Notes: generated by a model not told the origin, from the sequence alone. A stretch of 64,000 nucleotides of DNA from Aquimarina algiphila (GCF_007489275.1 NZ_VLNR01000007.1:25118-89117); one strand, 5' to 3'; positions 32,724-42,712 are shown, numbered from the stretch's first letter. Made by a program: numbers and translations.

Positions 32724-35700
32724 ATCTCTTCCCTCCAGCTGAATAGCACAGGTACTACAAAAAGTGTAATTAGAGCTATTAACATACCCCCAAAACTTGG
32801 TATCGCCATTGGTATCATAATATCGCTACCTCGTCCTGTCGAAGTAAGAATTGGTAACAAGGCCAAAATTGTTGTGGCTGTAGTCATTAAACAAGGTCTG
32901 ATACGTTTTTCTCCTGCTTCAATAATTGAAGCTCTAATCTCCTGTTTTGTTTTGGGTGTGTTTCTATCAAAAGTTTGGGTTAAATAGCTCGCCATGACCA
33001 CTCCGTCATCTGTGGCAATGCCAAATAGAGCAATAAAACCTACCCATACCGCAACGCTTAAATTAATAGGGTGCATTTGAAATATGTTTCTTACATTTTC
33101 ACCAAACACACTAAAATTCATGAACCAACCCTTACCATAGAGCCATATCATTACAAAACCACCTGCAAATGCTACGGCAATTCCTGTAAATACGATTAAT
33201 GAAGTTGTTGTAGATCTAAATTGGAAGTAGAGAATTAAAAAGATAATAAGCAATGCCAAAGGCACAACGATGGATAAGGTTTTTTCTGCCCTTAATTGAT
33301 TTTCATAGGATCCGGTAAATTGATAATTAATTCCTTTTGGAACTGTTAATTCCCCAGAATCAATCTTTTGTTGTAGTAATTTTTGTGCATTTTCCACTAC
33401 ATTAACCTCGGCAAAACCATCTAATTTATCAAACAATACATATCCTACTAAAAAAGTGTCTTCACTTTTTATAACCTGTGGACCTTGTTCATAGCGTATG
33501 GTGGCCAGTTCACTTAATGGAATTGGGTTGCCTTTTTGAACTGGAATATAAATATTTTCCAGATCTGTAGGAGTCGCTCTTAATTCCCTGGGATAGCGCA
33601 CTCTAATTCCATAGCGTTCTCGACCTTCAATCGTTTTGGTTAAAACCATTCCGCCAACGGCAACTTTTAATGTGTTTTGAACTTCATTAATAGAAATACC
33701 ATAACGTGCGATTTTTTCTCTATCTATATCGATTAGTAGATAGGGTTTGCCAACAATACGATCAGCAAAAACAGCTTCTTTTTTTACACCTTCGACTTGT
33801 TTTAAGATATGTTCTAATTGTAGACCAAAAGCTTCAATTTCTTTTAAATCTTGCCCTTTTACTTTTATTCCCATGGGAGCCCGCATTCCTGTTTGTAGCA
33901 TGATCAAACGAGTTTCTATGGGTTGTAATTTTGGAGCAGAAGTTACTCCGGGTAATTGAGTCACCTTAACAATTTCATTCCAAATATCATCTGGAGATTG
34001 AATATGAGGTCTCCAATTGCGAAAATATTCACCATCATGATCTGGAATCAATTTGTCTGCAGTTACAGGAAATGCTGTTGATGTATTATCTTCTTCTGTA
34101 TTTAGGTTTGGATTTTTTACAAATCCACCATTTTTTAATTCAAATAATCTGTCATCATTTACTTTATAGCGTTGTCTTTTTCCTTTGGAATTCAGCATAT
34201 ATTCTGGTTTATACTGAATCATGTTTTCATACATAGAAAGTGGAGCAGGATCCAGGGCAGAAGTTGTGCGTCCAGCTTTACCGACAACAGTCTTGATCTC
34301 AGGAATGCTAGCTACTGCCATATCCAATTGCTGAAGCACACGTTTATTTTCTTCTATTCCTGAATGCGGCATTGATGTAGGCATTAATAAGAATGAACCT
34401 TCATTTAGAGAAGGCATAAATTCTTTCCCTGTATTTTTCATAATGAGAAACCCACATATAACAATGGTAGAGGGTATTGAAAGAAATAGAATTTTGTTGC
34501 CTAATGCCCATTGAAGAATTTTAGTATAATACTTCCTGAATAGTGTAAATACGGTTAATAGACCAAAACATATTATACCTACAAAAATGAGATTCCAGAA
34601 TATATTTTTGTCTACCCCTAGGGGTCTCCAATATTCTGCTAACAGAAATATAATGGTTACCGCAGATATACATATGGTGATAAGATTTGCATGTTTTTCT
34701 GAGAGTTTATTACTTAATTTTAAAAATGTGATAACTCCAAATGCGACTAGTATGAGTCCAAGCCAATAACCAGAAATGATAGCAAACATTCCTAATAGTA
34801 TTAAAATACTATTCAGGGTGTACTGTACTGTGTTTTTTAAAGATCTTTTTTTGAATAAGAAAGCGGCAAAAGGAGGTATTAAGAATAACGCTACGATTAC
34901 AGATGCGGTTAAGGCAAAAGTTTTTGTAAATGCCAATGGTCTAAACAGTTTGCCTTCTGCTCCAGTCATAGTAAACACAGGAATAAAACTTATAATTGTG
35001 GTCAATACTGCTGTTAAAATTGCTCCTGACACCTCGGTAGTTGCGTTATAAACAATAGTATTTATAGGAAGGTTTTGTTTGTTTTCGTCTACATGTCTTA
35101 TGATGTTTTCTGAAAGGATCACTCCTATATCTACCATGGTGCCGATAGCAATTGCAATCCCTGATAAGGCTACAATATTTGCATCAACGTTAAAAAACTT
35201 CATAGCAATAAATACTATCAAAACAGCTACCGGTAATAATCCAGATATCAAGACAGAAGCTCTGAGATTAAAAACCATAATGATAATCACCAAAATAGTA
35301 ATTAATATCTCTAAAGTTAATGCTTCATTGAGAGTACCTAATGTCTCTTGAATAAGTTCTGTTCTATCATAAAATGGAACTATAGTAACTTGAGAAGTTC
35401 TACCGTATTTTAATACTTTTGATGGTAATCCAGCACTTAATTCATTAATTTTCTGTTTTATATTAGTAATGACTTCTAAAGGATTTGCACCATAACGAGC
35501 AACTACAACGGCACCAACAACTTCTGCTCCTTCTTTATCTAATATTCCTCTTCTAGTGGTCGGTCCCAAAGAAACTTTACCAATATCTTTAATTTTGATA
35601 GATGTATATAAAGATGAGGTAACAACAGCATTTTCTATATCTGAGGTTGATTTTATATATCCTAAACCGCGAACTAAATATTCTGCTTGATTAATTTCTA

Positions 35701-36418
35701 AAGTTTGCGCTCCAATATCCTCATTACTTTCTTTAACTGCTTTTACAACCTGATTCAATCCAATGTTATATTGACGCATCAGTTCTGGATTAACATCCAC
35801 TTGATATTCCTGTACATGCCCGCCAATAGAAGAAACTTCTGAAACACCATTTGCAGAGGACAACGCATATTTGACATAATAGTCCTGGATACTTCGTAGT
35901 TCTTGTAAATCCCAACCACCAGTTACATTCCCATTTTCATCACGACCTTCGAGTGTATACCAGAATATTTGACCTAATCCTGTGGCATCTGGTCCCAATG
36001 AAGGACGAACACCTTCGGGTAATAAGCTACTTGGGAGGGAATTCAGTTTTTCGAGGATTCGACTTCGACTCCAATAAAACTCTACATCTTCCTCGAATAT
36101 GATATAAATATTAGAAAAACCAAACATAGAAGAGCTACGAATAGTTTTTACTCCAGGAATCCCAAGTAAAGAAGCAGTTAATGGATAGGTAATTTGATCT
36201 TCAATATCTTGTGGTGAACGACCATCCCATTTTGTAAATACAATTTGTTGATTTTCTCCAATATCAGGTATAGCATCCACTGCTACCGGATTGTTTGGTA
36301 AGAAACTCAAATCGGTATTAAAGGGCGAATTAATACTTCCCCAACCTATAAAAAGGAGGAGTAATAGTACTGCTACCAGTTTGTTTTCTATTAAAAACTT
36401 GATGCTTTTATTGAGCAT
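32702..36418 (-). CDS. CusA/CzcA family heavy-metal RND efflux pump
   Basis: A 1238-aa inner-membrane proton/metal antiporter. The start MLNKSIKFLIENKLVAVLLLL, the TKWDGRSPQDIEDQITYPLTASLLGIPGVKTIRSSSMFG segment and GTMVDIGVILSENIIRH (TM4 acidic residue) are HME-RND hallmarks; FIALFGIATDDGVVMASY and PCLMTTATTILALLPIL complete the second repeat. It is about 200 residues longer than typical CusA. The extra length is additional membrane helices at about 530-640 and a loop around 765-835, as in other Bacteroidota homologues. It lies 107 bp downstream of a HYC_CC_PP gene. Confidence 0.93.
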   Translation of the reverse strand: MLNKSIKFLIENKLVAVLLLLLFIGWGSINSPFNTDLSFLPNNPVAVDAIPDIGENQQIVFTKWDGRSPQDIEDQITYPLTASLLGIPGVKTIRSSSMFGFSNIYIIFEEDVEFYWSRSRILEKLNSLPSSLLPEGVRPSLGPDATGLGQIFWYTLEGRDENGNVTGGWDLQELRSIQDYYVKYALSSANGVSEVSSIGGHVQEYQVDVNPELMRQYNIGLNQVVKAVKESNEDIGAQTLEINQAEYLVRGLGYIKSTSDIENAVVTSSLYTSIKIKDIGKVSLGPTTRRGILDKEGAEVVGAVVVARYGANPLEVITNIKQKINELSAGLPSKVLKYGRTSQVTIVPFYDRTELIQETLGTLNEALTLEILITILVIIIMVFNLRASVLISGLLPVAVLIVFIAMKFFNVDANIVALSGIAIAIGTMVDIGVILSENIIRHVDENKQNLPINTIVYNATTEVSGAILTAVLTTIISFIPVFTMTGAEGKLFRPLAFTKTFALTASVIVALFLIPPFAAFLFKKRSLKNTVQYTLNSILILLGMFAIISGYWLGLILVAFGVITFLKLSNKLSEKHANLITICISAVTIIFLLAEYWRPLGVDKNIFWNLIFVGIICFGLLTVFTLFRKYYTKILQWALGNKILFLSIPSTIVICGFLIMKNTGKEFMPSLNEGSFLLMPTSMPHSGIEENKRVLQQLDMAVASIPEIKTVVGKAGRTTSALDPAPLSMYENMIQYKPEYMLNSKGKRQRYKVNDDRLFELKNGGFVKNPNLNTEEDNTSTAFPVTADKLIPDHDGEYFRNWRPHIQSPDDIWNEIVKVTQLPGVTSAPKLQPIETRLIMLQTGMRAPMGIKVKGQDLKEIEAFGLQLEHILKQVEGVKKEAVFADRIVGKPYLLIDIDREKIARYGISINEVQNTLKVAVGGMVLTKTIEGRERYGIRVRYPRELRATPTDLENIYIPVQKGNPIPLSELATIRYEQGPQVIKSEDTFLVGYVLFDKLDGFAEVNVVENAQKLLQQKIDSGELTVPKGINYQFTGSYENQLRAEKTLSIVVPLALLIIFLILYFQFRSTTTSLIVFTGIAVAFAGGFVMIWLYGKGWFMNFSVFGENVRNIFQMHPINLSVAVWVGFIALFGIATDDGVVMASYLTQTFDRNTPKTKQEIRASIIEAGEKRIRPCLMTTATTILALLPILTSTGRGSDIMIPMAIPSFGGMLIALITLFVVPVLFSWREEMKVKSEK

Positions 36419-36525
36419 TTATTTGATTATTAAACAATTAGACGTGGGTGCGTAAAAACACCAAATACAAAGGGTTGACCTAATGGGGAAAAGTCCATTA
36501 GATACTGTAGTCTATTGTTTGAAAA

Positions 36526-36942
36526 TCAAATTAAATATACTTCGTCAAGTTGCTGAATGTTCCTGACGACCAGCGGAGGAGAATATTCCTTAAATGGAAC
36601 TATATGTTCTTCTAAACCTTCAAAAAGGTCAATGTATGCATTGTAAAAAGATGCTACAAAAATATATTGCTCCAAAGTGAACTTATCATATGAAATTTTA
36701 AGTTCATCCTGTCCTTCAAAATTTAGATGTTTATCAGAACAACAATTCTTTTTTGTCATAGCACAGGTGGTAGCTGTTTTTGATTTTTGCATTTCCATTC
36801 CGCAAGTTTTTGCTTCTTTGAAAAGTGAAACATCTACCAAAGTCTTTCCACAATAATGCATGTCTACAGTAAATGATAGTGTAGAAAATAACACTACAAA
36901 TGCTAAAAGGCATGCTGATATATTGTAAACTATTTTTTTCAT
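36526..36942 (-). CDS. HYC_CC_PP family small exported protein
   Basis: A 138-aa protein with an N-terminal hydrophobic signal (CLLAFVVLFSTLSFTVDM). The motifs that name the family are visible: HYCGK, then KKNCCSDK, then SPPLVVRNIQ near the C-terminus. It is probably a periplasmic metal-binding protein (Cys, His and Met clusters: CGMEMQ, TCAMTKKNCC). It is the first gene of the efflux operon. A minus-strand TAgtTTTG lies 9-16 bp upstream of its start. Confidence 0.87.
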   Translation of the reverse strand: MKKIVYNISACLLAFVVLFSTLSFTVDMHYCGKTLVDVSLFKEAKTCGMEMQKSKTATTCAMTKKNCCSDKHLNFEGQDELKISYDKFTLEQYIFVASFYNAYIDLFEGLEEHIVPFKEYSPPLVVRNIQQLDEVYLI

Positions 36943-36950
36943 CTGATATA

Positions 36951-36958
36951 CAAAACTA
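36951..36958 (-). promoter_or_regulatory. Candidate -7 element of the metal-efflux operon
   Basis: Reading the minus strand, TAGTTTTG matches TAnnTTTG exactly. No TTTG is seen at the -33 position, as would fit activator control. It lies only 9 bp before the start codon, so the transcript would be nearly leaderless. Confidence 0.4.
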
Positions 36959-37025
36959 CAAAAAATTAATATAAGAGATTTTTCTTTGATAAAAGTTTAA
37001 GGTATGACACATGATATATTAAATA

Positions 37026-37754
37026 TTATAAAGCATAATTTTTGATCAGGAATTGCTCTTTAAATCCAAGTTTTAAATATACATTTTTTCCCATGCTGGA
37101 TGCTTGTAGGGTCATAAAATCACTTTCGCCACCGATTGCTATATTGATTAGATGTTTCATAATTTCTGATGCAAAACCTCTTTTTCTCATTTCAGGAATG
37201 ATGCCTACACCATGAATTCCGATTGTTTTTTGTGTCTGGAATGTTATTGCAGTTCCTATGGGCTGGTTTTGATAATATGCTAAGAAATAGTGGATATCAT
37301 TCCAGGTGCTAGTGATTATTTTTTTAGGGATGCGATACCCAAATGCTCTTGGATAAAGAGCTGCCCATAATTCGGCTTGAGCTTCATTTGAAATATGAAC
37401 CATGGTCAAATTACTGCTAATTTTAAAGGTCTCTTCTAATTTTAGTAACATTGCAACCTGCTCAAATTGTAATTTGAAATCATTTTTTTCTAAGAGTTCA
37501 TATGCATTTTTAGTGTTAATATTAAAATATGGGATGGTGAGGGGAGAAGATAATGTAGATAGTTTCTTTTTTGCCATAACAATAGAACTCTGGTCTATTG
37601 GTTGATTAAACCACAATCTATTTGGCCAATCAGAATCTTTGACTTCACAATACTCAAAAACCGAGTTTTTAAAGTGGGAATCAAAAGGTGCACTAGCGGT
37701 TTTCCAAAGTGAAGTGAGGTTATTAATATTCTGTGTTATATGTTTATCTTTCAT
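37026..37754 (-). CDS. GNAT family N-acetyltransferase
   Basis: A 242-aa protein. The C-terminal half is a GNAT domain. The acetyl-CoA-binding motif is GVGIIPEMRKRGFASEIMKHLI (about residues 185-206), preceded by the AYYQNQPIGTAITF strand and followed by LQASSMGKNVYLKLGF. The N-terminal half (1-110) is a second, degenerate GNAT-like unit. The substrate is unknown. It is 4 bp downstream of the YdcZ-type gene and so in its operon. Confidence 0.8.
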   Translation of the reverse strand: MKDKHITQNINNLTSLWKTASAPFDSHFKNSVFEYCEVKDSDWPNRLWFNQPIDQSSIVMAKKKLSTLSSPLTIPYFNINTKNAYELLEKNDFKLQFEQVAMLLKLEETFKISSNLTMVHISNEAQAELWAALYPRAFGYRIPKKIITSTWNDIHYFLAYYQNQPIGTAITFQTQKTIGIHGVGIIPEMRKRGFASEIMKHLINIAIGGESDFMTLQASSMGKNVYLKLGFKEQFLIKNYAL

Positions 37755-37758
37755 GAGT

Positions 37759-38208
37759 TTATTTTAAATTGATTAGTATGATTCCGGCTATCATTGAAAT
37801 TGCTCCAATTATTTTTTTAATAGTAATAGGTTCGGTTGGTAAGCTTAACCATCCAAAGTGACCAGCAAGTATAGAGAATGTTAACTGTCCAAACAGACCA
37901 AGAGAGATCATGGTAGATATTCCTAATTTGGGAATAGTGTAATAATATAAACTAACACCTAATACACTAAATAACCCACCAGAAAACCAAAGGTAAACAG
38001 GGATCTCTTTTATATCCGTCCAAGTAGGAATATCCTTTACGGTTAACAGGATAAAGGTAACAGCAAAAATAGTGCTACAGAAAAATGCAACCACCGAAGC
38101 GAGTATTGGATTTTTAAGAAGAACACCTAAGTGGGCATTGAGACCTCCTTGAGCGGCTAAAAAGACACCTCCGATGAATGCTATAATAGATAATATATAT
38201 TGATTCAT
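37759..38208 (-). CDS. DMT superfamily transporter, YdcZ (DUF606) type
   Basis: A 149-aa protein with five transmembrane helices. It starts with the characteristic FIGGVFLAAQGGLNAHLG and includes NPILASVVAFFCSTIF and FGQLTFSILAGHFGW. These small membrane proteins are putative drug/metabolite transporters. Its start overlaps the nitroreductase stop by 4 bp. Confidence 0.85.
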   Translation of the reverse strand: MNQYILSIIAFIGGVFLAAQGGLNAHLGVLLKNPILASVVAFFCSTIFAVTFILLTVKDIPTWTDIKEIPVYLWFSGGLFSVLGVSLYYYTIPKLGISTMISLGLFGQLTFSILAGHFGWLSLPTEPITIKKIIGAISMIAGIILINLK

Positions 38209-38834
38209 AGTATTTCGAATATATGATCTATAGGTTTACGGATTTTTTTAAAATATTGAGACTTATCCTCTTTAGATCGATACCCAATGGCGGCAATAAC
38301 TGCGGCATTAAGATTTTTGTTTTTTAACCCTAATATTTGATTGTATTTATCATTTTCGAAGCCTTCCATTGGGCAGGCATCTATTTTTAATTCGGCACAA
38401 GCATTTAGTAAATTACCTAGTGCGAGATATGTTTGTCTTATGGTCCAATGATATAGTTCTATCTTAGTTTTTTCTTTAATTTTTTGTTTCATGAAATCTC
38501 CATAACCCTGCAAACTATCAATATTAATTTGCCTGGTTTTTGCTGTTAATTCTAAATAATCATCAATATGTTTATGTTGTACTTTGGTATAATTACAAAA
38601 CACAAAGAGTTGAGAAGCGTCTGTAATTTGGGATTGTCCCCATGAAGCAGATTTTAGCTGATGTCTAATTTCTGGATCTTCTATAATGAGTACCCTATAT
38701 AATTGAAGCCCATAGGAAGAGGTGGATAATTGAATTACTTCTTTTATTTTCTCAAGATTTTCAGGAGTAATTTTCTTAGAAGTATCGAATAATTTAGTCG
38801 CATAGCGCCATTTTGAGTTTTTTAATAAATGCAT
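38205..38834 (-). CDS. Nitroreductase family NAD(P)H-dependent oxidoreductase
   Basis: A 209-aa flavoprotein of NfsB-like type. The N-terminus WRYATKLFDTSKKITPENLEKI is typical of the family; QLSTSSYGLQLYRVLII and QTYLALGNLLNACAELKIDACPMEGFENDKY are the FMN- and dimer-contact regions. It probably reduces quinones or nitro compounds. It shares an operon with the YdcZ and GNAT genes, perhaps for xenobiotic handling, downstream of a Crp/Fnr-type regulator gene. Confidence 0.9.
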   Translation of the reverse strand: MHLLKNSKWRYATKLFDTSKKITPENLEKIKEVIQLSTSSYGLQLYRVLIIEDPEIRHQLKSASWGQSQITDASQLFVFCNYTKVQHKHIDDYLELTAKTRQINIDSLQGYGDFMKQKIKEKTKIELYHWTIRQTYLALGNLLNACAELKIDACPMEGFENDKYNQILGLKNKNLNAAVIAAIGYRSKEDKSQYFKKIRKPIDHIFEIL

Positions 38835-38903
38835 ATCACTTTTTTTTAAAGTTTACAGCAAAAATAAACTCAGCGGATAAGGTGTGCATTTACATATGTT
38901 GAT

Positions 38904-39515
38904 TCAGAGGTTTTTCTTTAAACTTTTTCTTATTCTGCTCAATTGTGTTGGAGTGATACCTAAATGTGAAGCAATATGTAATTGAGGTATTCTTTGATTG
39001 ATATCTGGATGTAGTGCAATAAGTTTACTATACCTTTCGGTAGCATTTTGCATTACTAATGAAATTTCTCTTTCTTCTTTTTCGATAACCCAATTTTTTT
39101 CGAGATAAGCGATGTAAAAGGCTTTTAAGTCATCATTTTCATTAATTACTTTTCTATAATTTGTATAATTAATATTGATGAGAACAGTATCTTCCAAAGC
39201 TTCTAAGGTAAAATTGGAAGGGGTTTTTTGAAGAAGAGAAACCTTAGAACCTGCCAGATCGTGTTCAAGAAAAATGTTTTTATTGTAAATGTTACCTTCA
39301 AAATCAGTAAAAAAAGCCCTTAAGGCTCCTTTGCAAACAAAATGAATGTTTTTTGCAACTTGTCCGTTTCTTAACAAAGTATCATCTTTTTTTAGAATTT
39401 GAAATGTAATCAACGACTCAATTTGTAACCAGGATTCCCGACTGATAGGAGCATAACTTTCAAATTTTGATTTTAGATCATCAATGTATTTTTCTTCATC
39501 CATTATCATTTTCAC
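38904..39515 (-). CDS. Crp/Fnr family transcriptional regulator
   Basis: A 203-aa protein. The cyclic-nucleotide-binding-like beta roll (LITFQILKKDDTLLRNGQVAKNIHFVCKGALRAF, LEHDLAGSKVSLL, LEALEDTVLININY) is followed by a C-terminal helix-turn-helix (IPQLHIASHLGITPTQLSRIRKSL). This is the compact Bacteroidota type with no FeS cysteines. The start may be at the second or third Met (MIMDEEK or MDEEK). A minus-strand TAttTTTG lies at 39553-39546. It may regulate the nitroreductase operon. Confidence 0.88.
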   Translation of the reverse strand: MKMIMDEEKYIDDLKSKFESYAPISRESWLQIESLITFQILKKDDTLLRNGQVAKNIHFVCKGALRAFFTDFEGNIYNKNIFLEHDLAGSKVSLLQKTPSNFTLEALEDTVLININYTNYRKVINENDDLKAFYIAYLEKNWVIEKEEREISLVMQNATERYSKLIALHPDINQRIPQLHIASHLGITPTQLSRIRKSLKKNL

Positions 39516-39710
39516 TTTTAAGTTTTATATCGGGCTAGTGTGATACAAAAATAATGGTATATCAATTACTTTTTGTAATGCATTGTTTCTTTTACACTAT
39601 GTATTAAGAAAATATAAAAGTAATGTTAGAAGAATACTAATTTATAGAGCCTTATAAATCCACGTCATTTTTTATCCGATTTACGTCATTTAATTATTTC
39701 TATGTAGCCA

Positions 39711-39749
39711 TAGTTTTGTGCTTTGCTTATTTAGACCAAATAAAAATAA
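39711..39749 (+). promoter_or_regulatory. Siderophore operon promoter with iron-box-like element
   Basis: TAgtTTTG at 39711-39718 matches the -7 consensus. After 8 bp comes TTATTTA (39727-39733), a 9-bp spacer and AAAATAA (39743-39749), ending 2 bp before the decarboxylase ATG. The same element, with exactly the same 8-bp offset from its -7 box, precedes the TonB receptor gene. A related copy lies between the flavodoxin gene and its divergent neighbour. Confidence 0.65.
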
Positions 39750-39751
39750 TT

Positions 39752-41257
39752 ATGTTATCAGAAACCCAACTTACTCTAAAACCTGACCTGGCGGTTGATT
39801 ATCTTTTTGATGCTCATTCTAAATATGAGTATGAAGCTCATATAGAGAAAGCAGTACAGTACATAAAAAACTTTTTAGACAATACCTCTTTTTATAGTGG
39901 AGCATCTGTAGAAGAATTGAGGTCTCGTAAAAGAAGTATTGCTGTAAATGCTAAAGAAAATATAACGTTGGATGACGCATTGCATGAAATTAAGGATGTA
40001 TTCCTTGATCATGCAATTTCATTTCATCATCCACATTATGTAGCACATCTCAATTGTCCTGTATTATTACCTGCGTTAGTGGGTGACCTTATAGCTTCAT
40101 CTGTTAATACGGCTATCGAAACCTGGGATCAAAGTACTTCTGCAACATTGATCGAACAGGAAATAATTCGTTGGATTTGCAATAAGATGAATTTCCCTAC
40201 ACAATCTGATGGTGTTTTTACCAGTGGAGGAACGCAATCAAATTTCAAAGCACTTTTGATGGCTCGGGATCATTATGCATTTACCCATTACGGAATAAAC
40301 CTGAAAGAGAATGGTTGGTCTGATGAAGTAAGCAAATTCCGTATTTTTTGTTCAGATAAAGCGCATTTTAGTATTAAAAAGAATGCTGCATTACTAGGTA
40401 TGGGATACGATTCTGTAATACCAATAGATACCGATGATAAACTAAAAATGAAGACGGATGCTCTGGTACAAGCTATTGAAAAAGAAAAGCAAAAAGGAAA
40501 TATACCGATTGCTATAGTAGCCACTGCAGGAACTACTGATTTTGGAAGTTTTGACCCTTTGGAAACGATTTCCAAAATAGCAAAAGAATATAAGATATGG
40601 TTTCATGTCGATGGTGCCTACGGCGGATGTTATGTGTTAACCGATACTCACAAAACCCAACTTAAAGGAATTGAATATGCAGATTCTATAACCATAGATT
40701 TTCATAAAACCTTGTTTCAACCTGTATGTTCTAGTGCTTTTCTAGTTAGAGATACTAAACATTTTCAATACGTATCTTACTATGCTGATTATCTAAATCC
40801 ATTAGAAAGTAGAGATGAAGAGTTTCCTAATCTAATCGAAAAATCCATTCAGACCACTCGTAGGTTTGATGCATTAAAATTGTGGTTCACTTTGAAGGTT
40901 ACAGGAGAGACAACATTAGGTTCTTTCCAGGAAAAGGTGCATCATCTGGCGCTGGATGTATATCACAATATTAAAGATGATATCTATTTTGAAGTAGCGC
41001 ATCAACCAGAACTAAGTACACTTGTATTTCGGTTTAAAATTCCTGGAATTGAAGATGATAAGATTTTGGATACTACAAATCTTTATATCAAGAATACACT
41101 TTTCAAATCTGGGAAAGCTTCTGTGGCTAGTACAAAACTAAATGGCAAAACCTATTTAAAATTTACGCTTTTAAATCCAAGAAGTACAAAAGAAGATCTT
41201 TTTGAGGTGATCAGAATGATTAAAGAACAAGGGTTAAACTATACTACAAATAATTAA
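39752..41257 (+). CDS. PLP-dependent group II decarboxylase (siderophore diamine formation)
   Basis: I chose the ATG at 39752 (MLSETQLTLKP; 501 aa). An in-frame ATG 36 bp earlier would place the promoter element inside the gene. The family fold is clear: HHPHYVAHLNCPVLLPALVGDL, GVFTSGGTQSNFKALLMARD, IVATAGTTDFGSFDPLETI, and VDGAYGGC. The PLP lysine is K319 in IDFHKTL. In hydroxamate NIS pathways such as desferrioxamine and bisucaberin, this enzyme converts lysine to cadaverine. Diaminobutyrate or ornithine as substrate cannot be excluded. First gene of the siderophore operon. Confidence 0.88.
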   Translation: MLSETQLTLKPDLAVDYLFDAHSKYEYEAHIEKAVQYIKNFLDNTSFYSGASVEELRSRKRSIAVNAKENITLDDALHEIKDVFLDHAISFHHPHYVAHLNCPVLLPALVGDLIASSVNTAIETWDQSTSATLIEQEIIRWICNKMNFPTQSDGVFTSGGTQSNFKALLMARDHYAFTHYGINLKENGWSDEVSKFRIFCSDKAHFSIKKNAALLGMGYDSVIPIDTDDKLKMKTDALVQAIEKEKQKGNIPIAIVATAGTTDFGSFDPLETISKIAKEYKIWFHVDGAYGGCYVLTDTHKTQLKGIEYADSITIDFHKTLFQPVCSSAFLVRDTKHFQYVSYYADYLNPLESRDEEFPNLIEKSIQTTRRFDALKLWFTLKVTGETTLGSFQEKVHHLALDVYHNIKDDIYFEVAHQPELSTLVFRFKIPGIEDDKILDTTNLYIKNTLFKSGKASVASTKLNGKTYLKFTLLNPRSTKEDLFEVIRMIKEQGLNYTTNN

Positions 41258-41270
41258 AAAAGATAAGATA

Positions 41271-42608
41271 ATGGTGAATGATAGTAAAATATTAGATTTT
41301 GTTGCAGTAGGTATTGGTCCTTTTAATCTGGGGTTGGCTTGTTTAACGAATCCAATTGATGATCTCAAAGGTGTTTTTTTAGACAAAAGCTCTGGTTTCG
41401 ATTGGCATCCCGGTATGTTACTTCAGGACACAACACTTCAGATTCCATTTATGGCAGATTTAGTGACTTTGGCAGATCCTACAAGCCCTTTTAGTTTTTT
41501 GAATTATAGTAAAGAACAAGGGCGTATGTATTCTTTTTATATTAAAGAAAATTTCTTGTTGCTTCGTAATGAATACAATCAGTATTGTCAATGGGCAATA
41601 CAAAAATTACCTAATTTATTTTTTAATACAGAGGTGATTCATACTCAATATGATGAAAGTGAGCAATGTTATATTATAACTTCTAGATGCACACAGACAG
41701 AAGAAATAAAAATATATAGAGCAAAGAAGTTGATTTTAGGAACAGGAACACATCCTTACGTTCCAGCATGCTGTAAAGAGTTAGAAGGAAAGGCAATTCA
41801 TTCTTCATCTTATTTGCAGTATAAATCAGATCTACAATCTAAAAAAGCTATAACGATATTGGGTAGCGGACAAAGTGCTGCCGAGATTTTTTATGATCTT
41901 CTTCAGGATATTGATACAAAAGGATATCATCTTAATTGGATTACAAGATCTCCAAGGTTTTTTCCATTGGAGTATTCTAAATTAACTTTAGAAATGACAT
42001 CTCCAGAATATGTTGATTATTTCTATAATCTATCGCAAATCAAAAAAGATGATTTGATTAAAAATCAAAAACATTTATATAAGGGTATTAATCAAAATCT
42101 TATTGCTGATATCTATGATATGATCTATACAAAGCAGTTGACTAATGATAATATCAAGATAGGTTTACGTACTAATTCTGAATTGACCAAAGCTAAATAT
42201 GAATACAATCAAGACGTTTTTAATTTAGAATTACACCAAACAGAACAGGATAAGATGTATAGACATCAAACTGAAGCATTAGTGCTAGCCACAGGTTATA
42301 CTTATAAAATGCCTGAGTTTATTGATGGTATCGCAGATCTAATTCAATGGGATGATCAAAGTCGATACGCTGTGCATCGCAATTATAGTATTGATAAACA
42401 AGCTAAAGACATTTTTGTGCAAAATGCAGAATTGCATACTCATGGGTTTGTAACTCCTGATTTGGGAATGGCATGTTATCGTAATTCTTTTATCATTAAA
42501 GAACTCACAGGAAAAGAATACTACGCTATAGAAAAGCGCATTGCTTTCCAACAGTTTGAAGTAACCAAGGAAGAAGAAATAACTATAGAAGAGCCCATTT
42601 TAAAATGA
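41271..42608 (+). CDS. Lysine/diamine N-hydroxylase (IucD/SidA-type flavin monooxygenase)
   Basis: A 445-aa protein. FAD-binding GIGPFNLGLACL (residues 14-25), the SGFDWHPGMLLQDTTLQIPFMADLVTLADPTSPFSFLNYSKEQGR stretch, the NADPH-binding LGSGQSAAEIFYDLL and the C-terminal LVLATGYTYKMP are all diagnostic of microbial N-hydroxylating monooxygenases. It would hydroxylate the amine of cadaverine (or a related amine) to make the hydroxamate precursor. It lies 13 bp after the decarboxylase gene. A strong hairpin follows. Confidence 0.93.
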   Translation: MVNDSKILDFVAVGIGPFNLGLACLTNPIDDLKGVFLDKSSGFDWHPGMLLQDTTLQIPFMADLVTLADPTSPFSFLNYSKEQGRMYSFYIKENFLLLRNEYNQYCQWAIQKLPNLFFNTEVIHTQYDESEQCYIITSRCTQTEEIKIYRAKKLILGTGTHPYVPACCKELEGKAIHSSSYLQYKSDLQSKKAITILGSGQSAAEIFYDLLQDIDTKGYHLNWITRSPRFFPLEYSKLTLEMTSPEYVDYFYNLSQIKKDDLIKNQKHLYKGINQNLIADIYDMIYTKQLTNDNIKIGLRTNSELTKAKYEYNQDVFNLELHQTEQDKMYRHQTEALVLATGYTYKMPEFIDGIADLIQWDDQSRYAVHRNYSIDKQAKDIFVQNAELHTHGFVTPDLGMACYRNSFIIKELTGKEYYAIEKRIAFQQFEVTKEEEITIEEPILK

Positions 42609-42617
42609 CAAATCTCT

Positions 42618-42650
42618 AAACCTCACTGATCTTTAAGATCTGTGAGGTTT
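42618..42650 (+). terminator. Long hairpin between siderophore genes (terminator or attenuator)
   Basis: AAACCTCAC (42618-42626) pairs with GTGAGGTTT (42642-42650), with an inner GATCT/AGATC stem. It is 10 bp after the hydroxylase stop and 63 bp before the MFS gene, inside a same-strand gene run. It probably ends or attenuates transcription there, or sets the relative level of the downstream genes. Confidence 0.7.
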
Positions 42651-42712
42651 AATACATTAGAAAAAATCGTAGAATAAAAGAAACTTATCAAGCCAGAGCT
42701 TTAAAATAACAA

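Noticed and set aside
34776-35351. Plus-strand frames of about 90 codons each
   Set aside because: Antisense shadows of the RND pump; no upstream signals.
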